A stretch of DNA of 64,000 bases from Streptomyces roseirectus (lineage in GTDB: Bacteria > Actinomycetota > Actinomycetes > Streptomycetales > Streptomycetaceae), in the NCBI RefSeq assembly GCF_014489635.1, contig NZ_CP060828.1, positions 2,952,001 through 3,016,000 on the forward strand. Direction: 5' to 3'. Every line of letters starts with the position of its first letter. Positions within the stretch are counted from its first letter, which is position 1. A program made the translations under genes and the position numbers. Positions 34,122 through 43,750 of this stretch are shown piece by piece. The notes under the pieces are model-generated. The model saw only the letters and a list, made by a program, of their open reading frames with translations, did no database searches and had not been told where the DNA came from.

Positions 34122-35432
34122 TCACCGCCGCTCCCCCCACACCCCTCCCGCCCCCGTCACCAGCGCCACCAGTCCCGCCACCGCGAAGCACACGCCCAGC
34201 GGGGCCCTGGCGAGGAGGAGGCCCGCTCCCGCCGCGCCTGCTGAACTGCCCGCGTTCACGGCCGTGTTGATCCACGCGCCCGCGCGTGTGCGGTTGGCCG
34301 GGGTGGCGGTCTCCTCGGCGATCAGGTAGGCCGTGGTGATGACGGGCGTGATGAAGGCGCCCGCGAGGGTCAGCAGGGCGGCGAGGGTGAGGATGCCGGG
34401 GGACGCGCCCGCCACGATCAGGAGGAGGCCCAGCGCTGCCGCGAAGCGGGGGAGGCGGGTGCGGGCCGGGGTGCGCCAGTTGACCGCGCCGTTCAGGAGG
34501 CCGCCCGCCGCGCTGCCCACCGAGAGCGCTGCCAGGGTCCAGGCCGCCGCGCCGGTGGTGTACCCGTGCTGGTCCGCGAACGCGGTGACCAGGAGGTCGG
34601 CCGCGCTGAGGGCCAACCCGGTCGCGGCGGTGACGGCGAGGGGGATGAGCAACACCCGGCGCTGCGCGGACCGTCCGCCCGGCGAGCACGCCCCGGCCCC
34701 GGCACCGGAGTCCGCCCCAGCGACAGAGTCCGCCCCGGCAGCACAGCCCGCCCCGGCATCACGCCCCACATCCCCTCCCCCGACCTCGACCTCGACCCCG
34801 CCCTCGGCCCCAGCCCCAGCCCCGAACTCCCGCACCCCCGGCGACCGTACGAACCCCCACGTCCCCACCACCATCACCCCGGCACTCACCAGCACCGCAG
34901 TCACCGGCGGGGCAACCCCCACCAACACCCCCACCACCACAGGCCCCGTGACGAACAGCAGTTCCTCCGCGACCCCGTCGAGACTGTACGCGCGCTGCAA
35001 CAGCCGTTTGTCGGGCGCCAGTTCGGACCACACCGCGCGCATGGTGGGCCCAAGTGGCGGCGCACAGGCACCGGTCAGGCCGATCAGACCGCACAGGACC
35101 AGCGGGGACGGCCCGGACCGGACGGCCGTCAAGGCGAACGCGCAGAGGAACACCGCGTACGCCAGCGCCATCGGCGGCAACGCGCGGCGCGGCCCGTACC
35201 GGTCGACGAGGGTCGCGCGGAAGGGCGTCAGGACGACCATCGTCCCGCCGAAGACCGCCATGACGACACCGGACACCGCGTAGGAGCCGGTCGCGTCGAC
35301 GGTCGTGAGGAGGACGGCGAGGGGGACGAGCCCGTAGGACAGCCGGGCGAACAGCGCCGAGCCGAACGTGCGGAGGGCGTGGGGGAGTTGCAGCACAGCC
35401 CGATAGGACGGCCGCGAAACGGACGTGGACAC
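34122..35432 (-). CDS. MFS transporter
   Basis: 436 residues with about twelve hydrophobic helices, an MFS signature loop (ATLVDRYGPRRALPPMA between helices 2 and 3) and a repeat-rich central loop (about 215-265: GAGAGAEGG, GADSVAGADSGAGAGA) between the two six-helix halves. Substrate unknown; the layout is that of a drug/metabolite exporter. The GTG at 35432 (VSTSVSRPSYRAVL) is used because AGGA lies 8 bases upstream; the in-frame extension to 35570 has no such support. A 9-bp hairpin lies just upstream of the start. The gap to meaB (138 bases) probably holds its promoter. Confidence 0.83.
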   Translation of the reverse strand: MSTSVSRPSYRAVLQLPHALRTFGSALFARLSYGLVPLAVLLTTVDATGSYAVSGVVMAVFGGTMVVLTPFRATLVDRYGPRRALPPMALAYAVFLCAFALTAVRSGPSPLVLCGLIGLTGACAPPLGPTMRAVWSELAPDKRLLQRAYSLDGVAEELLFVTGPVVVGVLVGVAPPVTAVLVSAGVMVVGTWGFVRSPGVREFGAGAGAEGGVEVEVGGGDVGRDAGAGCAAGADSVAGADSGAGAGACSPGGRSAQRRVLLIPLAVTAATGLALSAADLLVTAFADQHGYTTGAAAWTLAALSVGSAAGGLLNGAVNWRTPARTRLPRFAAALGLLLIVAGASPGILTLAALLTLAGAFITPVITTAYLIAEETATPANRTRAGAWINTAVNAGSSAGAAGAGLLLARAPLGVCFAVAGLVALVTGAGGVWGERR

Positions 35433-35476
35433 GCGGAAGTTCCTCACGAGGAGAGGTGGAAGAGGGGTCGTCGAAG

Positions 35477-35498
35477 CCACGGTCCACAGGGACCGTGG
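35477..35498. promoter_or_regulatory. hairpin in the MFS leader
   Basis: CCACGGTCC and GGACCGTGG form a perfect 9-bp inverted repeat with the 4-base loop ACAG, about 45 bases upstream of the MFS start. It could be an operator or an RNA hairpin. Confidence 0.5.
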
Positions 35499-35570
35499 GG
35501 ACGCCGCTCTACACACAGGGGAGGAACATGAACGCCAACCTAGCAGCGAACACCGGGAGTTGCTGAACAC

Positions 35571-36527
35571 CTACTCCCGAGTGACGCCCGCCACCAGCTC
35601 GTCCGCCGCCCGGTACACGTCCAGCTCCCCCGCCACCACCCGCTCCGCCAGCACCCCCACCCGCCGGTCCCCCCGCAGATCCCCGATCCGCTCCCGCAGC
35701 GCCGTCACCGCGATCGTCTCGATCTCGTGGGCGGCCCGCTCCCGCCGCCGCTCGGCCAGCACGCCCCGCTCCGCCATCCACCCCCGGTGTTTCTCCAGCG
35801 CGGCGACGACCTCGTCGACCCCCTCGCCCCGGGAGGCGACGGTCTTGACGATCGGGGGCCGCCAGTCGCCCGGCGCGCGGGACTCCCCGAGCCCGAGCAT
35901 GTGGTTCAGCTCGCGCGCGGTCGCGTCGGCGCCGTCGCGGTCGGCCTTGTTGACGACGTAGACGTCACCGATCTCCAGGATCCCGGCCTTGGCGGCCTGG
36001 ATGCCGTCGCCCATGCCGGGCGCGAGCAGCACGACGGACGTGTCGGCCTGCGCCGCGATCTCCACCTCGGACTGCCCGACCCCGACGGTCTCGACGAGGA
36101 CGACGTCGCAGCCGGCCGCGTCGAGCACCCGGATCGCCTGCGGCGCGGCCCAGGCGAGCCCGCCGAGGTGCCCGCGCGTCGCCATGGACCGGATGTAGAC
36201 GCCGGGGTCGGAGGCGTGGTCGGACATCCGGACCCGGTCCCCGAGGAGCGCGCCGCCGGAGAACGGGGACGACGGGTCGACGGCGAGGACACCGACCCGT
36301 TTCCCCTCCCGCCGGTACGCGCTGACCAGTGCGGACGTCGACGTCGACTTGCCGACCCCCGGCGATCCGGTGAGCCCGACGACGTACGCGCCCCCGGTCA
36401 GCGGGGCGAGCGCCGCCATCACCTCTCTGAGCTGCGGGGACGCCCCCTCGACCAGCGAGATCAGCCGGGCCACGGCACGCGGCCGGCCCTCTCGCGCCTG
36501 GGCGATCAGGGAGGGGACGTCCTGCAT
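35571..36527 (-). CDS. meaB: MeaB/ArgK-family G-protein chaperone of methylmalonyl-CoA mutase
   Basis: 318 residues. P-loop GTPase with Walker A in VVGLTGSPGVGKST, the DPSSPFSGGALLGDRVRM and RSMATRGHLGGLA switch segments, Walker B LVETVGVGQSEVE and the guanine-specificity motif VVNKADRDG (NKAD). Known: it loads and protects adenosylcobalamin in methylmalonyl-CoA mutase; older databases called the family ArgK. The ATG at 36527 is preferred to the adjacent GTG at 36530 for spacing to GGAG. It lies near the epimerase and thiolase genes of propionyl/methylmalonyl-CoA metabolism; mutase genes are not in the window. Confidence 0.92.
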   Translation of the reverse strand: MQDVPSLIAQAREGRPRAVARLISLVEGASPQLREVMAALAPLTGGAYVVGLTGSPGVGKSTSTSALVSAYRREGKRVGVLAVDPSSPFSGGALLGDRVRMSDHASDPGVYIRSMATRGHLGGLAWAAPQAIRVLDAAGCDVVLVETVGVGQSEVEIAAQADTSVVLLAPGMGDGIQAAKAGILEIGDVYVVNKADRDGADATARELNHMLGLGESRAPGDWRPPIVKTVASRGEGVDEVVAALEKHRGWMAERGVLAERRRERAAHEIETIAVTALRERIGDLRGDRRVGVLAERVVAGELDVYRAADELVAGVTRE

Positions 36528-36556
36528 CACAGCTCCGCTCAGCCGATCCGGTGACC

Positions 36557-36581
36557 TGATGATCTGACGATCAGATCATCA
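36557..36581. promoter_or_regulatory. 11-base-arm inverted repeat between thiolase and meaB
   Basis: TGATGATCTGA-CGA-TCAGATCATCA, perfect arms with a 3-base centre, only 30 bases upstream of meaB. It is too AT-rich for a normal terminator here and looks more like an operator, though termination after the thiolase gene is possible. Confidence 0.62.
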
Positions 36582-36593
36582 CCTCAGATGAAC

Positions 36594-37781
36594 TCACGCC
36601 TTCGGCACGCGCACGATCAGCGCGTCCCCCTGCCCGCCGCCCCCGCACAGCGCCGCCGCCCCGACCCCGCCGCCGCGCCGCTTCAGCTCCAGCGCCAGGT
36701 GCAGCACCAGCCGCGCCCCGGACATCCCGATCGGGTGCCCCAGCGCGATCGCCCCGCCGTTGACGTTCACCTTTTCCGGCGACACGCCCAGGTCCTTCAT
36801 GGACTGCACGGCGACGGCCGCGAACGCCTCGTTGATCTCGATGAGATCGAGGTCGTCCACCCCCAGCCCCTCCTTGCCCAGCGCGTGCCGGATCGCGTTG
36901 GACGGCTGCGACTGGAGGCTGTTGTCCGGCCCGGCGACGTTCCCGTGCGCCCCGATCTCCGCGATCCAGTCGAGCCCCAGCTCCCGCGCCTTCGCCTTGC
37001 TCATGACGACGACGGCGGCGGCACCGTCGGAGATCTGGGAGGAGGACCCGGCGGTGATCGTGCCGTCCTTGGTGAACGCCGGGCGCAGCCTGGCCAGGGA
37101 CTCGGTGGTCGTCTCGGCGCGGATGCCCTCGTCCTGGCTGAACAGGACGGGGTCGCCCTTGCGCTGCGGGATCTCGACCGGGGTGATCTCGGCCTCGAAC
37201 AGCCCGTTCTTCTGGGCGGCGGCGGCCCGCTGGTGGGAGAGCGCGGCGATCTCGTCCTGCTCCTCGCGCTTCAGGCCGAGCCGGGTGTTGTGCTTCTCGG
37301 TCGACTCCCCCATCGCGATGTTCTCGAAGGAGTCGGTGAGCCCGTCGAAGGCCATCGCGTCCAGCATCTCGATCGCGCCGTACTTGTGGCCCTCGCGGGA
37401 CTTGGGCAGCAGGTGGGGCGCGTTGGTCATGGACTCCTGGCCGCCGGCGACGACGACGTCGAACTCACCGGCGCGGATCAGCTGGTCGGCGAGGGCGATC
37501 GCGTCGAGCCCGGAGAGACAGACCTTGTTGATCGTCAGGGCCGGGACGTTCATGGGGATGCCGGCCTTGACGGCGGCCTGGCGGGCGGGGATCTGGCCCG
37601 CGCCGGCCTGGAGGACCTGGCCCATGATCACGTACTGGACCTGGTCGCCGGAGATCCCGGCCCGGTCGAGCGCGGCCTTGATCGCGAAGCCGCCGAGGTC
37701 GGCCCCGGAGAACGACTTGAGGGAGCCGAGGAGGCGTCCCATGGGAGTGCGCGCGCCTGCGACGATCACCGATGTGGTCAT
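36594..37781 (-). CDS. acetyl-CoA acetyltransferase (thiolase)
   Basis: 395 residues, a complete thiolase. The nucleophilic cysteine is Cys88 in INKVCLSG; the second active-site histidine-containing motif is [14 protein letters not shown], and the last cysteine is in [22 protein letters not shown] and [10 protein letters not shown] are also family marks. Forms acetoacetyl-CoA from two acetyl-CoA, or the reverse. Divergent from the methylmalonyl-CoA epimerase gene with about 150 bases between, matching the SCO5398-5399 pair by recall; this suggests shared control of acyl-CoA supply. Confidence 0.93.
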   Translation of the reverse strand: MTTSVIVAGARTPMGRLLGSLKSFSGADLGGFAIKAALDRAGISGDQVQYVIMGQVLQAGAGQIPARQAAVKAGIPMNVPALTINKVCLSGLDAIALADQLIRAGEFDVVVAGGQESMTNAPHLLPKSREGHKYGAIEMLDAMAFDGLTDSFENIAMGESTEKHNTRLGLKREEQDEIAALSHQRAAAAQKNGLFEAEITPVEIPQRKGDPVLFSQDEGIRAETTTESLARLRPAFTKDGTITAGSSSQISDGAAAVVVMSKAKARELGLDWIAEIGAHGNVAGPDNSLQSQPSNAIRHALGKEGLGVDDLDLIEINEAFAAVAVQSMKDLGVSPEKVNVNGGAIALGHPIGMSGARLVLHLALELKRRGGGVGAAALCGGGGQGDALIVRVPKA

Positions 37782-37934
37782 GAGCTGCGATCCCCTTACC
37801 GGCCCCGCACGGGCCCGAGGAAGTGAACGAGGGTTTACTCACAAAGTACTGAGGAGTAGGTCATGACGTCACCCGGCCGTCGGTGTGATCGCCCGCACGT
37901 TGCGCCACCACCCTTTCAGCGCTGCACTGAATCC

Positions 37935-38375
37935 ATGCTGACGCGAATCGACCACATCGGGATCGCCTGTCATGACCTCGACGCGACCGTCGAGTTCTAC
38001 CGCGCGACCTACGGTTTCGAGGTCTTCCACACCGAGGTCAACGAGGAGCAGGGCGTACGCGAGGCCATGCTCAAGATCAACGATACGTCGGACGGGGGTT
38101 CTTCCTACCTCCAGCTCCTCCAGCCGATCCGCGAGGACTCCGCGGTGGGCAAGTGGATGGCCAAGAACGGCGAGGGCGTCCACCACATCGCCTTCGGCAC
38201 CGCCGACGTCGACGCGGACTCGGAGGCCATCAGGGACAAGGGCGTCCGGGTGCTCTACGAAGAGCCCCGGCGCGGTTCCATGGGGTCACGGATCACCTTT
38301 CTGCACCCCAAGGATTGCCACGGTGTCCTCACAGAACTGGTCACATCGGCCCCTGTTGAGTCCGACGAGCACTGA
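37935..38375 (+). CDS. mce: methylmalonyl-CoA epimerase
   Basis: 146-residue VOC-superfamily metalloenzyme that epimerises (2R)- and (2S)-methylmalonyl-CoA, feeding propionyl-CoA metabolism and polyketide extender supply. MLTRIDHIGIACHDLDATVE gives the first metal histidine, VHHIAFGTADVDADSEAI the second region, and FLHPKDCHGVLTELV the ligand glutamate. The ATG at 37935 is used; the in-frame extension to 37863 does not belong to the fold. Full length for the family. The scy gene follows after about 210 bases. Confidence 0.93.
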   Translation: MLTRIDHIGIACHDLDATVEFYRATYGFEVFHTEVNEEQGVREAMLKINDTSDGGSSYLQLLQPIREDSAVGKWMAKNGEGVHHIAFGTADVDADSEAIRDKGVRVLYEEPRRGSMGSRITFLHPKDCHGVLTELVTSAPVESDEH

Positions 38376-38587
38376 CCCACGTACATAAGGGCCGGTAGGG
38401 TTGGGGGCGGTTGCCCGCCGCAGGGTGGGGCAACCGCTATGCCGGGGTCCGGGTTTCGGGGGTAGGAGCGGCGGGCGCAGCCCGTGTTCCGCCGACGATC
38501 TGACACCATTCCCCGGGGGCCCCGTCCGGCGAATGGACGGGAGCTCGTTGGAAAAGCTTGCGACCAGGGGACGGATGGGACCGCGCA
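38376..38587. other. mce-scy gap
   Basis: About 212 bases containing a 10-bp hairpin (38407-38437) and then the probable scy promoter. No gene seen. Confidence 0.45.
38407..38437 (+). terminator. hairpin after mce
   Basis: GCGGTTGCCC pairs with GGGCAACCGC (10 bp, 11-base loop), about 32 bases past the mce stop. Probable terminator of mce, possibly limiting readthrough into scy. Confidence 0.7.
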
Positions 38588-41500
38588 GTGCGGGGCTACG
38601 AGAGCCAGGAGCGAGAGCCGGCGGCTGACGTCGACCACCTCACTCGGTTCGAAGCCGAGATGAAACGGCTGAAGACCGAGCGGGAAAAGGCGATCCAGCA
38701 CGCCGAGGACCTCGGCTACCAGGTCGAGGTGCTGCGCGCCAAGCTGCACGAGGCGCGGCGCACCATCATGACCCGGCCCGCCTTCGACGGCGGCGACCTC
38801 AACTACCAGGCCGAGCAACTGCTGCGGAACGCGCAGATGCAGGCCGACCAGTTGCGCCAGGACGCCGAGCGCGAGCTGAGCCAGGCCCGTGCGCAGACCC
38901 AGCGCATCCTCCAGGAGCACGCGGAGCAGGCGGCCCGGCTCCAGGCGGAGCTGCACCAGGAGGCGGTCACCCGGCGCCAGCAGCTCGACCAGGAGCTGGC
39001 GGAGCGCCGTCAGACCGTCGAGTCGCACGTCAACGAGAACGTCGCGTGGGCCGAGCAGTTGCGGGCCCGCTCCGAGGCGCAGGCGCGCCGGCTCCTCGAC
39101 GAGTCGCGCGCGGAGGCCGAGCAGGCGCTGGCGACGGCCCGCGCCGAGGCGGAGCGGCTGACCAACGAGGCCCGGCAGCGGCTCACCAGCGACGCGGAGA
39201 CGGCCCGGACCGAGGCCGAGCAGATCATGCTGCGGGCCCGCGCGGACGCGGAGCGCCTGCTGAACGCGGCGGGCGCGCAGGCCCAGGAGGCCACGGACCA
39301 CGCGGAGCAGTTGCGCACCTCGACGGCGTCCGAGTCGGACGCGGCGCGCCGGCAGGCGGCCGAGCTGTCGCGGGCGGCCGAGCAGCGGATGACGGAGGCC
39401 GAGGAGGCGCTGCGCAAGGCGCAGGCCGAGGCGGAGAAGCTGGTCGCGGAGGCGCAGACGGCCGCCGAGAAGGCGCTGTCCACCGCCGAGTCGGCCAACG
39501 AGCAGCGCACGCGCACCGCGAAGGAGCAGGTGGCGCGGCTGGTCAGCGAGGCGACGAAGGAGGCCGAGGCCACCAGGTCGGACGCCGAGCAGATCGTCGC
39601 GGACGCCCGTGCCGAGGCCGAGAAGATCGTCGCGGAGGCGGCCGAGAAGGCCCGCACGATCACCGCCGAGGAGAGCGCGACCCAGCTGTCGAAGGCGGCC
39701 AAGACCGCCGAGGACGTCCTCAACAAGGCGCAGGAGGACGCCCGTTCCACGCTGAAGGCGGCGTCCGAGGAGGCCGAGCGGGTCCGGGGTGAGGCGGAGG
39801 CCGAGGCGGACCGGCTGCGCTCCGAGGCGCACGACATCGCCGAGCAGCTGAAGGGCTCCGCGAAGGACGACACGAAGGAGTACCGCGCCAAGACCGTCGA
39901 ACTCCAGGAGGAGGCGCGGCGGCTGCGCGGCGAGGCCGAGCAGTTGCGCTCGGACGCGGTCGCCGAGGGCGAGAAGATCCGCGCGGAGGCCCGCAAGGAG
40001 GCCGTCCAGCAGATCGAGGAGGCCGCGAAGAGCGCCGAGGAGCTGCTGGCCAAGGCGAAGGCCGACGCGGACGAGCTGCGCCAGAAGGCGACGGCGGACA
40101 GCGAGAAGGTCCGCACCGAGGCGATCGAGCGGGCGACGTCGCTGCGCCGGCAGGCCGAGGAGACGCTGGAGCGCACCCGCGCGGAGGCGGAGCGCCAGCG
40201 GGACGAGGCGGTCGGGCTCGCCGAGACGATCACCGCGAACGCGGAGGACGCGGCGCGCGAGCTGCGCGAGGACGCCGAGCGCGCCATAGCGGCCCGGCAG
40301 TCGGAGGCCGCCGAGGAGCTGGCCCGGCTGCACGCGGAGGCCGAGACGCGGCTCGCGTCGGCCGAGCAGGCGCTGACGCAGGCCCGCGAGGAGGCGGCGC
40401 AGTTGCGCCGCGAGACCGCCGAGGAGACGGACCGGCTGCGCGCGGAGTCCGCCGAGCGGATCCGTGCGCTCCAGCAGCAGGCCGCCGACGAGGCGGACCG
40501 GCTGCGCACCGAGGCCGCGGCCGACGCGTCCGCGTCCCGCGCCGAGGGCGAGGCCCTGGCGGTGCGGCTGCGGTCGGACGCCGCGGCGGAGGCCGAGCGG
40601 CTGAAGACGGAGGCCCAGGAGACCGCGAACCGGGTCCGCGCGGAGGCGCAGGCCGCGGCCGAGCGGCTGGCCGAGGAGGCGTCGGACGCGCTGGCGGCGG
40701 CCCAGGAGGAGGCCGTCCGGCGTCGGCGCGAGGCCGAGGAGACGCTGGGCGCGGCGCGCGCGGAGGCCGACCAGGAGCGGGAGCGGGCCCGCGAGCAGAG
40801 CGAGGAACTGCTCGCGTCGGCGCGCAAGCGGGTCGAGGACGCGCAGGCCGAGGCCGTCCGGCTGGTCGAGGAGGCGGACCGGCGGGCCTCGGAGATGGTC
40901 GCGGCGGCCGAGCAGCACGCGCAGCAGGTGCGGGACTCTGTGGCCGGGCTGCACGAGCAGGCGCAGGAGGAGATCACCGGGCTGCGGTCGGCCGCCGAGC
41001 ACGCGGCGGAGCGTACGCGCCGGGAGGCCGAGGAGGAGGCGGACCGGGTCCGCGCCGACGCCTACGCCGAGCGGGAGCGCGCGGCGGAGGACGCCGCGCG
41101 GGTGCGTCAGCAGTCGCGGGACGAGTCGGAGGCCGCGCAGGCGCTGGCCGAGCGGACGGTCGGCGACGCGATCGCGGAGGCGGAGCGGCTGCGCTCGGAG
41201 TCCTCGGCGCACGCCCAGCGGGTGCGTACGGAGGCGTCGGACACGATCGCGCAGGCCGAGCAGGACGCGGCGCGCACGCGGGCGGACGCCCGGGAGGACG
41301 CGAACCGGATCCGCTCGGACGCGGCGACGCAGGCCGACACCCTGATCACCGAGGCGCGCAGCGAGGCGGAACGGCTGCAGAGCGAGACCCTGGCGGAGGC
41401 CGAGCGCCTTCAGATGGAGACGGCGGCCGAGGTCGACCGGGTGCGCGGCGACGCGCACGCGGACGCGGAGCGGATGCGGGCCGAGGCGTCGGAGACGGTC

Positions 41501-42436
41501 GGCTCCGCCCAGCAGCACGCGGAGCGGATGCGTGCGGAGTCGGCGCGGCAGCGGGCCGAGGCGGAGGCGGAGGCCGAACGGCTCGTCAGCTCGGCGCGCG
41601 AGGAGGCCGACCGGACGCTGGACGAGGTGCGCCGGGAGGCCAACAAGCGGCGCTCCGAGGCGGCCGAGCAGGTCGACACGCTCATCACGGAGACGACGGC
41701 CGAGGTCGACAAGCTTTTGTCGGAGGCGCAGGAGCAGGCGCTGAAGACGACGGCGGACGCGGAGGAGCGGGCCGACTCGATGGTCGGCGCGGCCCGCGCG
41801 GAGGCCGAGCGGCTGATCGGCGAGGCGACGGTCGAGGGCAACTCCCGGGTGGAGAAGGCCCGGACGGACGCGGACGAGCTGCTGGTCGGCGCGCGCCGGG
41901 ACGCGACGGCGATAAGGGAGCGCGCGGAGGAGCTGCGCGACCGGATCACGTCCGAGATCGAGGAGTTGCACGAGCGGGCGCGGCGTGAGGCCGCCGAGAC
42001 GATGAAGGCGACGGGCGACCGCTGCGACGCGCTCATCACGGCGGCCGAGGAGCAGCTGAACAAGGCGCAGGCCAAGGCGAAGGAGCTGGTGTCGGAGGCC
42101 AACTCCGAGGCGGGCAAGGTCCGGATCGCCGCGGTCAAGAAGGCGGAGGGGCTGCTCAAGGAGGCCGAGCAGAAGAAGGCCCAGCTGGTGCGCGAGGCCG
42201 AGGAGTTGAAGGCCGAGGCGATCCGCGAGGCGATGCGCAGTGTCGAGGAGGGCAAGCGCGAGCTGGAGGTGCTGGTCCGGCGGCGCGAGGACATCCAGGC
42301 GGAGATCTCCCGTGTCCAGGACGTCCTCGAAGCGTTGGAGTCTTTCGAGGCCCCGTCGTCCGCGAAGGACGGGGGCGTCAAAGCGGGAGCGGCGGTAGGG
42401 TCCCCTCGTTCGGGTGGTAAGTCCACGGAGAGCTGA
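38588..42436 (+). CDS. scy: Scy, giant coiled-coil tip-growth organiser
   Basis: About 1282 residues, almost wholly a coiled coil rich in Ala, Glu and Arg, built of degenerate repeats of the type AEAERLR, EAxRLRxEA and QQAADEADRLRTEA. Only the start (VRGYESQEREPAADVDHLTR, FEAEMKRLKTEREKAI) and the end after about 1235 differ. Known: Streptomyces Scy assembles with DivIVA and FilP at hyphal tips, fixing where polar growth and branching occur. The length and the order mce-scy-filP match S. coelicolor SCO5398-5396 by recall. GTG at 38588 (GGATGGGA upstream) is used; an upstream TTG at 38558 is the alternative. A 1428-codon antisense ORF exists on the other strand because of the codon bias and is not a gene. 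Confidence 0.93.
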   Translation: MRGYESQEREPAADVDHLTRFEAEMKRLKTEREKAIQHAEDLGYQVEVLRAKLHEARRTIMTRPAFDGGDLNYQAEQLLRNAQMQADQLRQDAERELSQARAQTQRILQEHAEQAARLQAELHQEAVTRRQQLDQELAERRQTVESHVNENVAWAEQLRARSEAQARRLLDESRAEAEQALATARAEAERLTNEARQRLTSDAETARTEAEQIMLRARADAERLLNAAGAQAQEATDHAEQLRTSTASESDAARRQAAELSRAAEQRMTEAEEALRKAQAEAEKLVAEAQTAAEKALSTAESANEQRTRTAKEQVARLVSEATKEAEATRSDAEQIVADARAEAEKIVAEAAEKARTITAEESATQLSKAAKTAEDVLNKAQEDARSTLKAASEEAERVRGEAEAEADRLRSEAHDIAEQLKGSAKDDTKEYRAKTVELQEEARRLRGEAEQLRSDAVAEGEKIRAEARKEAVQQIEEAAKSAEELLAKAKADADELRQKATADSEKVRTEAIERATSLRRQAEETLERTRAEAERQRDEAVGLAETITANAEDAARELREDAERAIAARQSEAAEELARLHAEAETRLASAEQALTQAREEAAQLRRETAEETDRLRAESAERIRALQQQAADEADRLRTEAAADASASRAEGEALAVRLRSDAAAEAERLKTEAQETANRVRAEAQAAAERLAEEASDALAAAQEEAVRRRREAEETLGAARAEADQERERAREQSEELLASARKRVEDAQAEAVRLVEEADRRASEMVAAAEQHAQQVRDSVAGLHEQAQEEITGLRSAAEHAAERTRREAEEEADRVRADAYAERERAAEDAARVRQQSRDESEAAQALAERTVGDAIAEAERLRSESSAHAQRVRTEASDTIAQAEQDAARTRADAREDANRIRSDAATQADTLITEARSEAERLQSETLAEAERLQMETAAEVDRVRGDAHADAERMRAEASETVGSAQQHAERMRAESARQRAEAEAEAERLVSSAREEADRTLDEVRREANKRRSEAAEQVDTLITETTAEVDKLLSEAQEQALKTTADAEERADSMVGAARAEAERLIGEATVEGNSRVEKARTDADELLVGARRDATAIRERAEELRDRITSEIEELHERARREAAETMKATGDRCDALITAAEEQLNKAQAKAKELVSEANSEAGKVRIAAVKKAEGLLKEAEQKKAQLVREAEELKAEAIREAMRSVEEGKRELEVLVRRREDIQAEISRVQDVLEALESFEAPSSAKDGGVKAGAAVGSPRSGGKSTES

Positions 42437-42651
42437 TGAAGTGTGCAGCTTCGGAGAACATCCGGTGGATTTGACCGGTTGATGGCAGGAGGTTGGAGAA
42501 CTTTGCCCCGCTCTCTGATATTCCGGTCTCCGACCGGCCACTCAAAACGGGTGTCATTCTCCAGATCAAACACGCATCCGCTCGATGACACACCGCCTCG
42601 GCCCCTAGGATTCCACCTATCACCTCACCGGTCTCATTCGACAGGAACCCC
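42437..42651. promoter_or_regulatory. scy-filP gap, filP promoter region
   Basis: About 215 bases, comparatively AT-rich for the genome. It should hold the filP promoter. No ORF, strong hairpin or clear operator seen. Confidence 0.45.
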
Positions 42652-43590
42652 ATGAGCGACACTTCCCCCTACGGCTTCGAGCTTGTGCGGCGTGGGTACG
42701 ACCGCGCTCAGGTGGACGAACGCATCTCGAAGCTCGTCTCCGACCGTGACAGCGCTCTGGCCCGGATCACCGCCCTCGAGAAGCGCATCGAGGAACTGCA
42801 CCTCGAGACGCAGAACGCGCAGGCGCAGGTCTCCGACGCCGAGCCGTCGTACGCCGGTCTCGGCGCGCGGGTCGAGAAGATCCTGCGCCTCGCCGAGGAA
42901 GAGGCCAAGGATCTGCGCGAGGAGGCCCGCCGGGCGGCCGAGCAGCACCGCGAGCTCGCGGAGTCGGCGGCGCAGCAGGTCCGCAACGACGCCGAGTCGT
43001 TCGCCGCGGAGCGCAAGGCCAAGTCCGAGGACGAGGGCGTCCGGATCGTCGAGAAGGCCAAGAGCGACGCCTCCCAGCTGCGCTCCGAGGCCCAGAAGGA
43101 CGCGCAGTCCAAGCGTGAGGAGGCCGACGCGCTCTTCGAGGAGACCCGTGCGAAGGCCGCGCAGGCCGCCGCCGACTTCGAGACGAACCTCGCGAAGCGG
43201 CGTGAGCAGTCGGAGCGTGACCTCGCGGCGCGTCAGCAGAAGGCGGAGAAGCGGCTCGCGGAGATCGAGCACCGCGCCGAGCAGCTGCGTCTCGAGGCCG
43301 AGAAGCTGCGCACCGACGCCGAGCGCCGGGCCCGCCAGACCGTCGAGACGGCCCAGCGGCAGTCCGAGGACATCGTCGCGGACGCCAACGCCAAGGCGGA
43401 CCGCATCCGTTCCGAGTCCGAGCGCGAGCTGGCGGCCCTCACCAACCGCCGCGACTCGATCAACGCCCAGCTCACCAACGTCCGCGAGATGCTGGCCACC
43501 CTCACGGGTGCCGCCGTCGCCGCCGCGGGCGCGCCGGTCGTCGACGACGAGCCGATCTCCCGCGGGGTCCCGGCCCAGCAGTCCCGGTAA
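42652..43590 (+). CDS. filP: FilP, bacterial intermediate-filament-like protein
   Basis: 312 residues: a short DivIVA-like N-terminal region (YGFELVRRGYDRAQVDERI) followed by a long coiled coil (about 30-265) of EAExLRxEA type and a non-helical tail (AAAGAPVVDDEPISRGVPA). Length and position after scy fit S. coelicolor FilP (about 310 residues, SCO5396 by recall). Known: it forms cytoplasmic filaments that give hyphae rigidity and interacts with DivIVA and Scy. ATG at 42652 with AGGAA upstream. A clear hairpin terminator follows, so filP is monocistronic or ends the scy-filP unit. Confidence 0.93.
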   Translation: MSDTSPYGFELVRRGYDRAQVDERISKLVSDRDSALARITALEKRIEELHLETQNAQAQVSDAEPSYAGLGARVEKILRLAEEEAKDLREEARRAAEQHRELAESAAQQVRNDAESFAAERKAKSEDEGVRIVEKAKSDASQLRSEAQKDAQSKREEADALFEETRAKAAQAAADFETNLAKRREQSERDLAARQQKAEKRLAEIEHRAEQLRLEAEKLRTDAERRARQTVETAQRQSEDIVADANAKADRIRSESERELAALTNRRDSINAQLTNVREMLATLTGAAVAAAGAPVVDDEPISRGVPAQQSR

Positions 43591-43614
43591 CCCCGGGTTG
43601 GCACACCTCACCTG

Positions 43615-43647
43615 AGAGGCGGTAGGACTCGTGGTCCTACCGCCTCT
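43615..43647 (+). terminator. filP terminator
   Basis: 14-bp perfect stem AGAGGCGGTAGGAC / GTCCTACCGCCTCT with loop TCGTG, 25 bases past the filP stop. Confidence 0.88.
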
Positions 43648-43750
43648 TCGGCGTGCGCTGGGAGGGCCGACGACCATGAGAACAATGAGCCGTGTCAGCT
43701 AACCTGACAGCGTTCGCGCGGCCCGAAGCCCCTGATCTTTGGAGGAAGGC

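Noticed and set aside
38255..42541. 1428-codon minus-strand ORF opposite scy
   Set aside because: Leu/Arg/Gly-rich mirror of the Ala/Glu/Arg coiled coil; scy matches by synteny and length.
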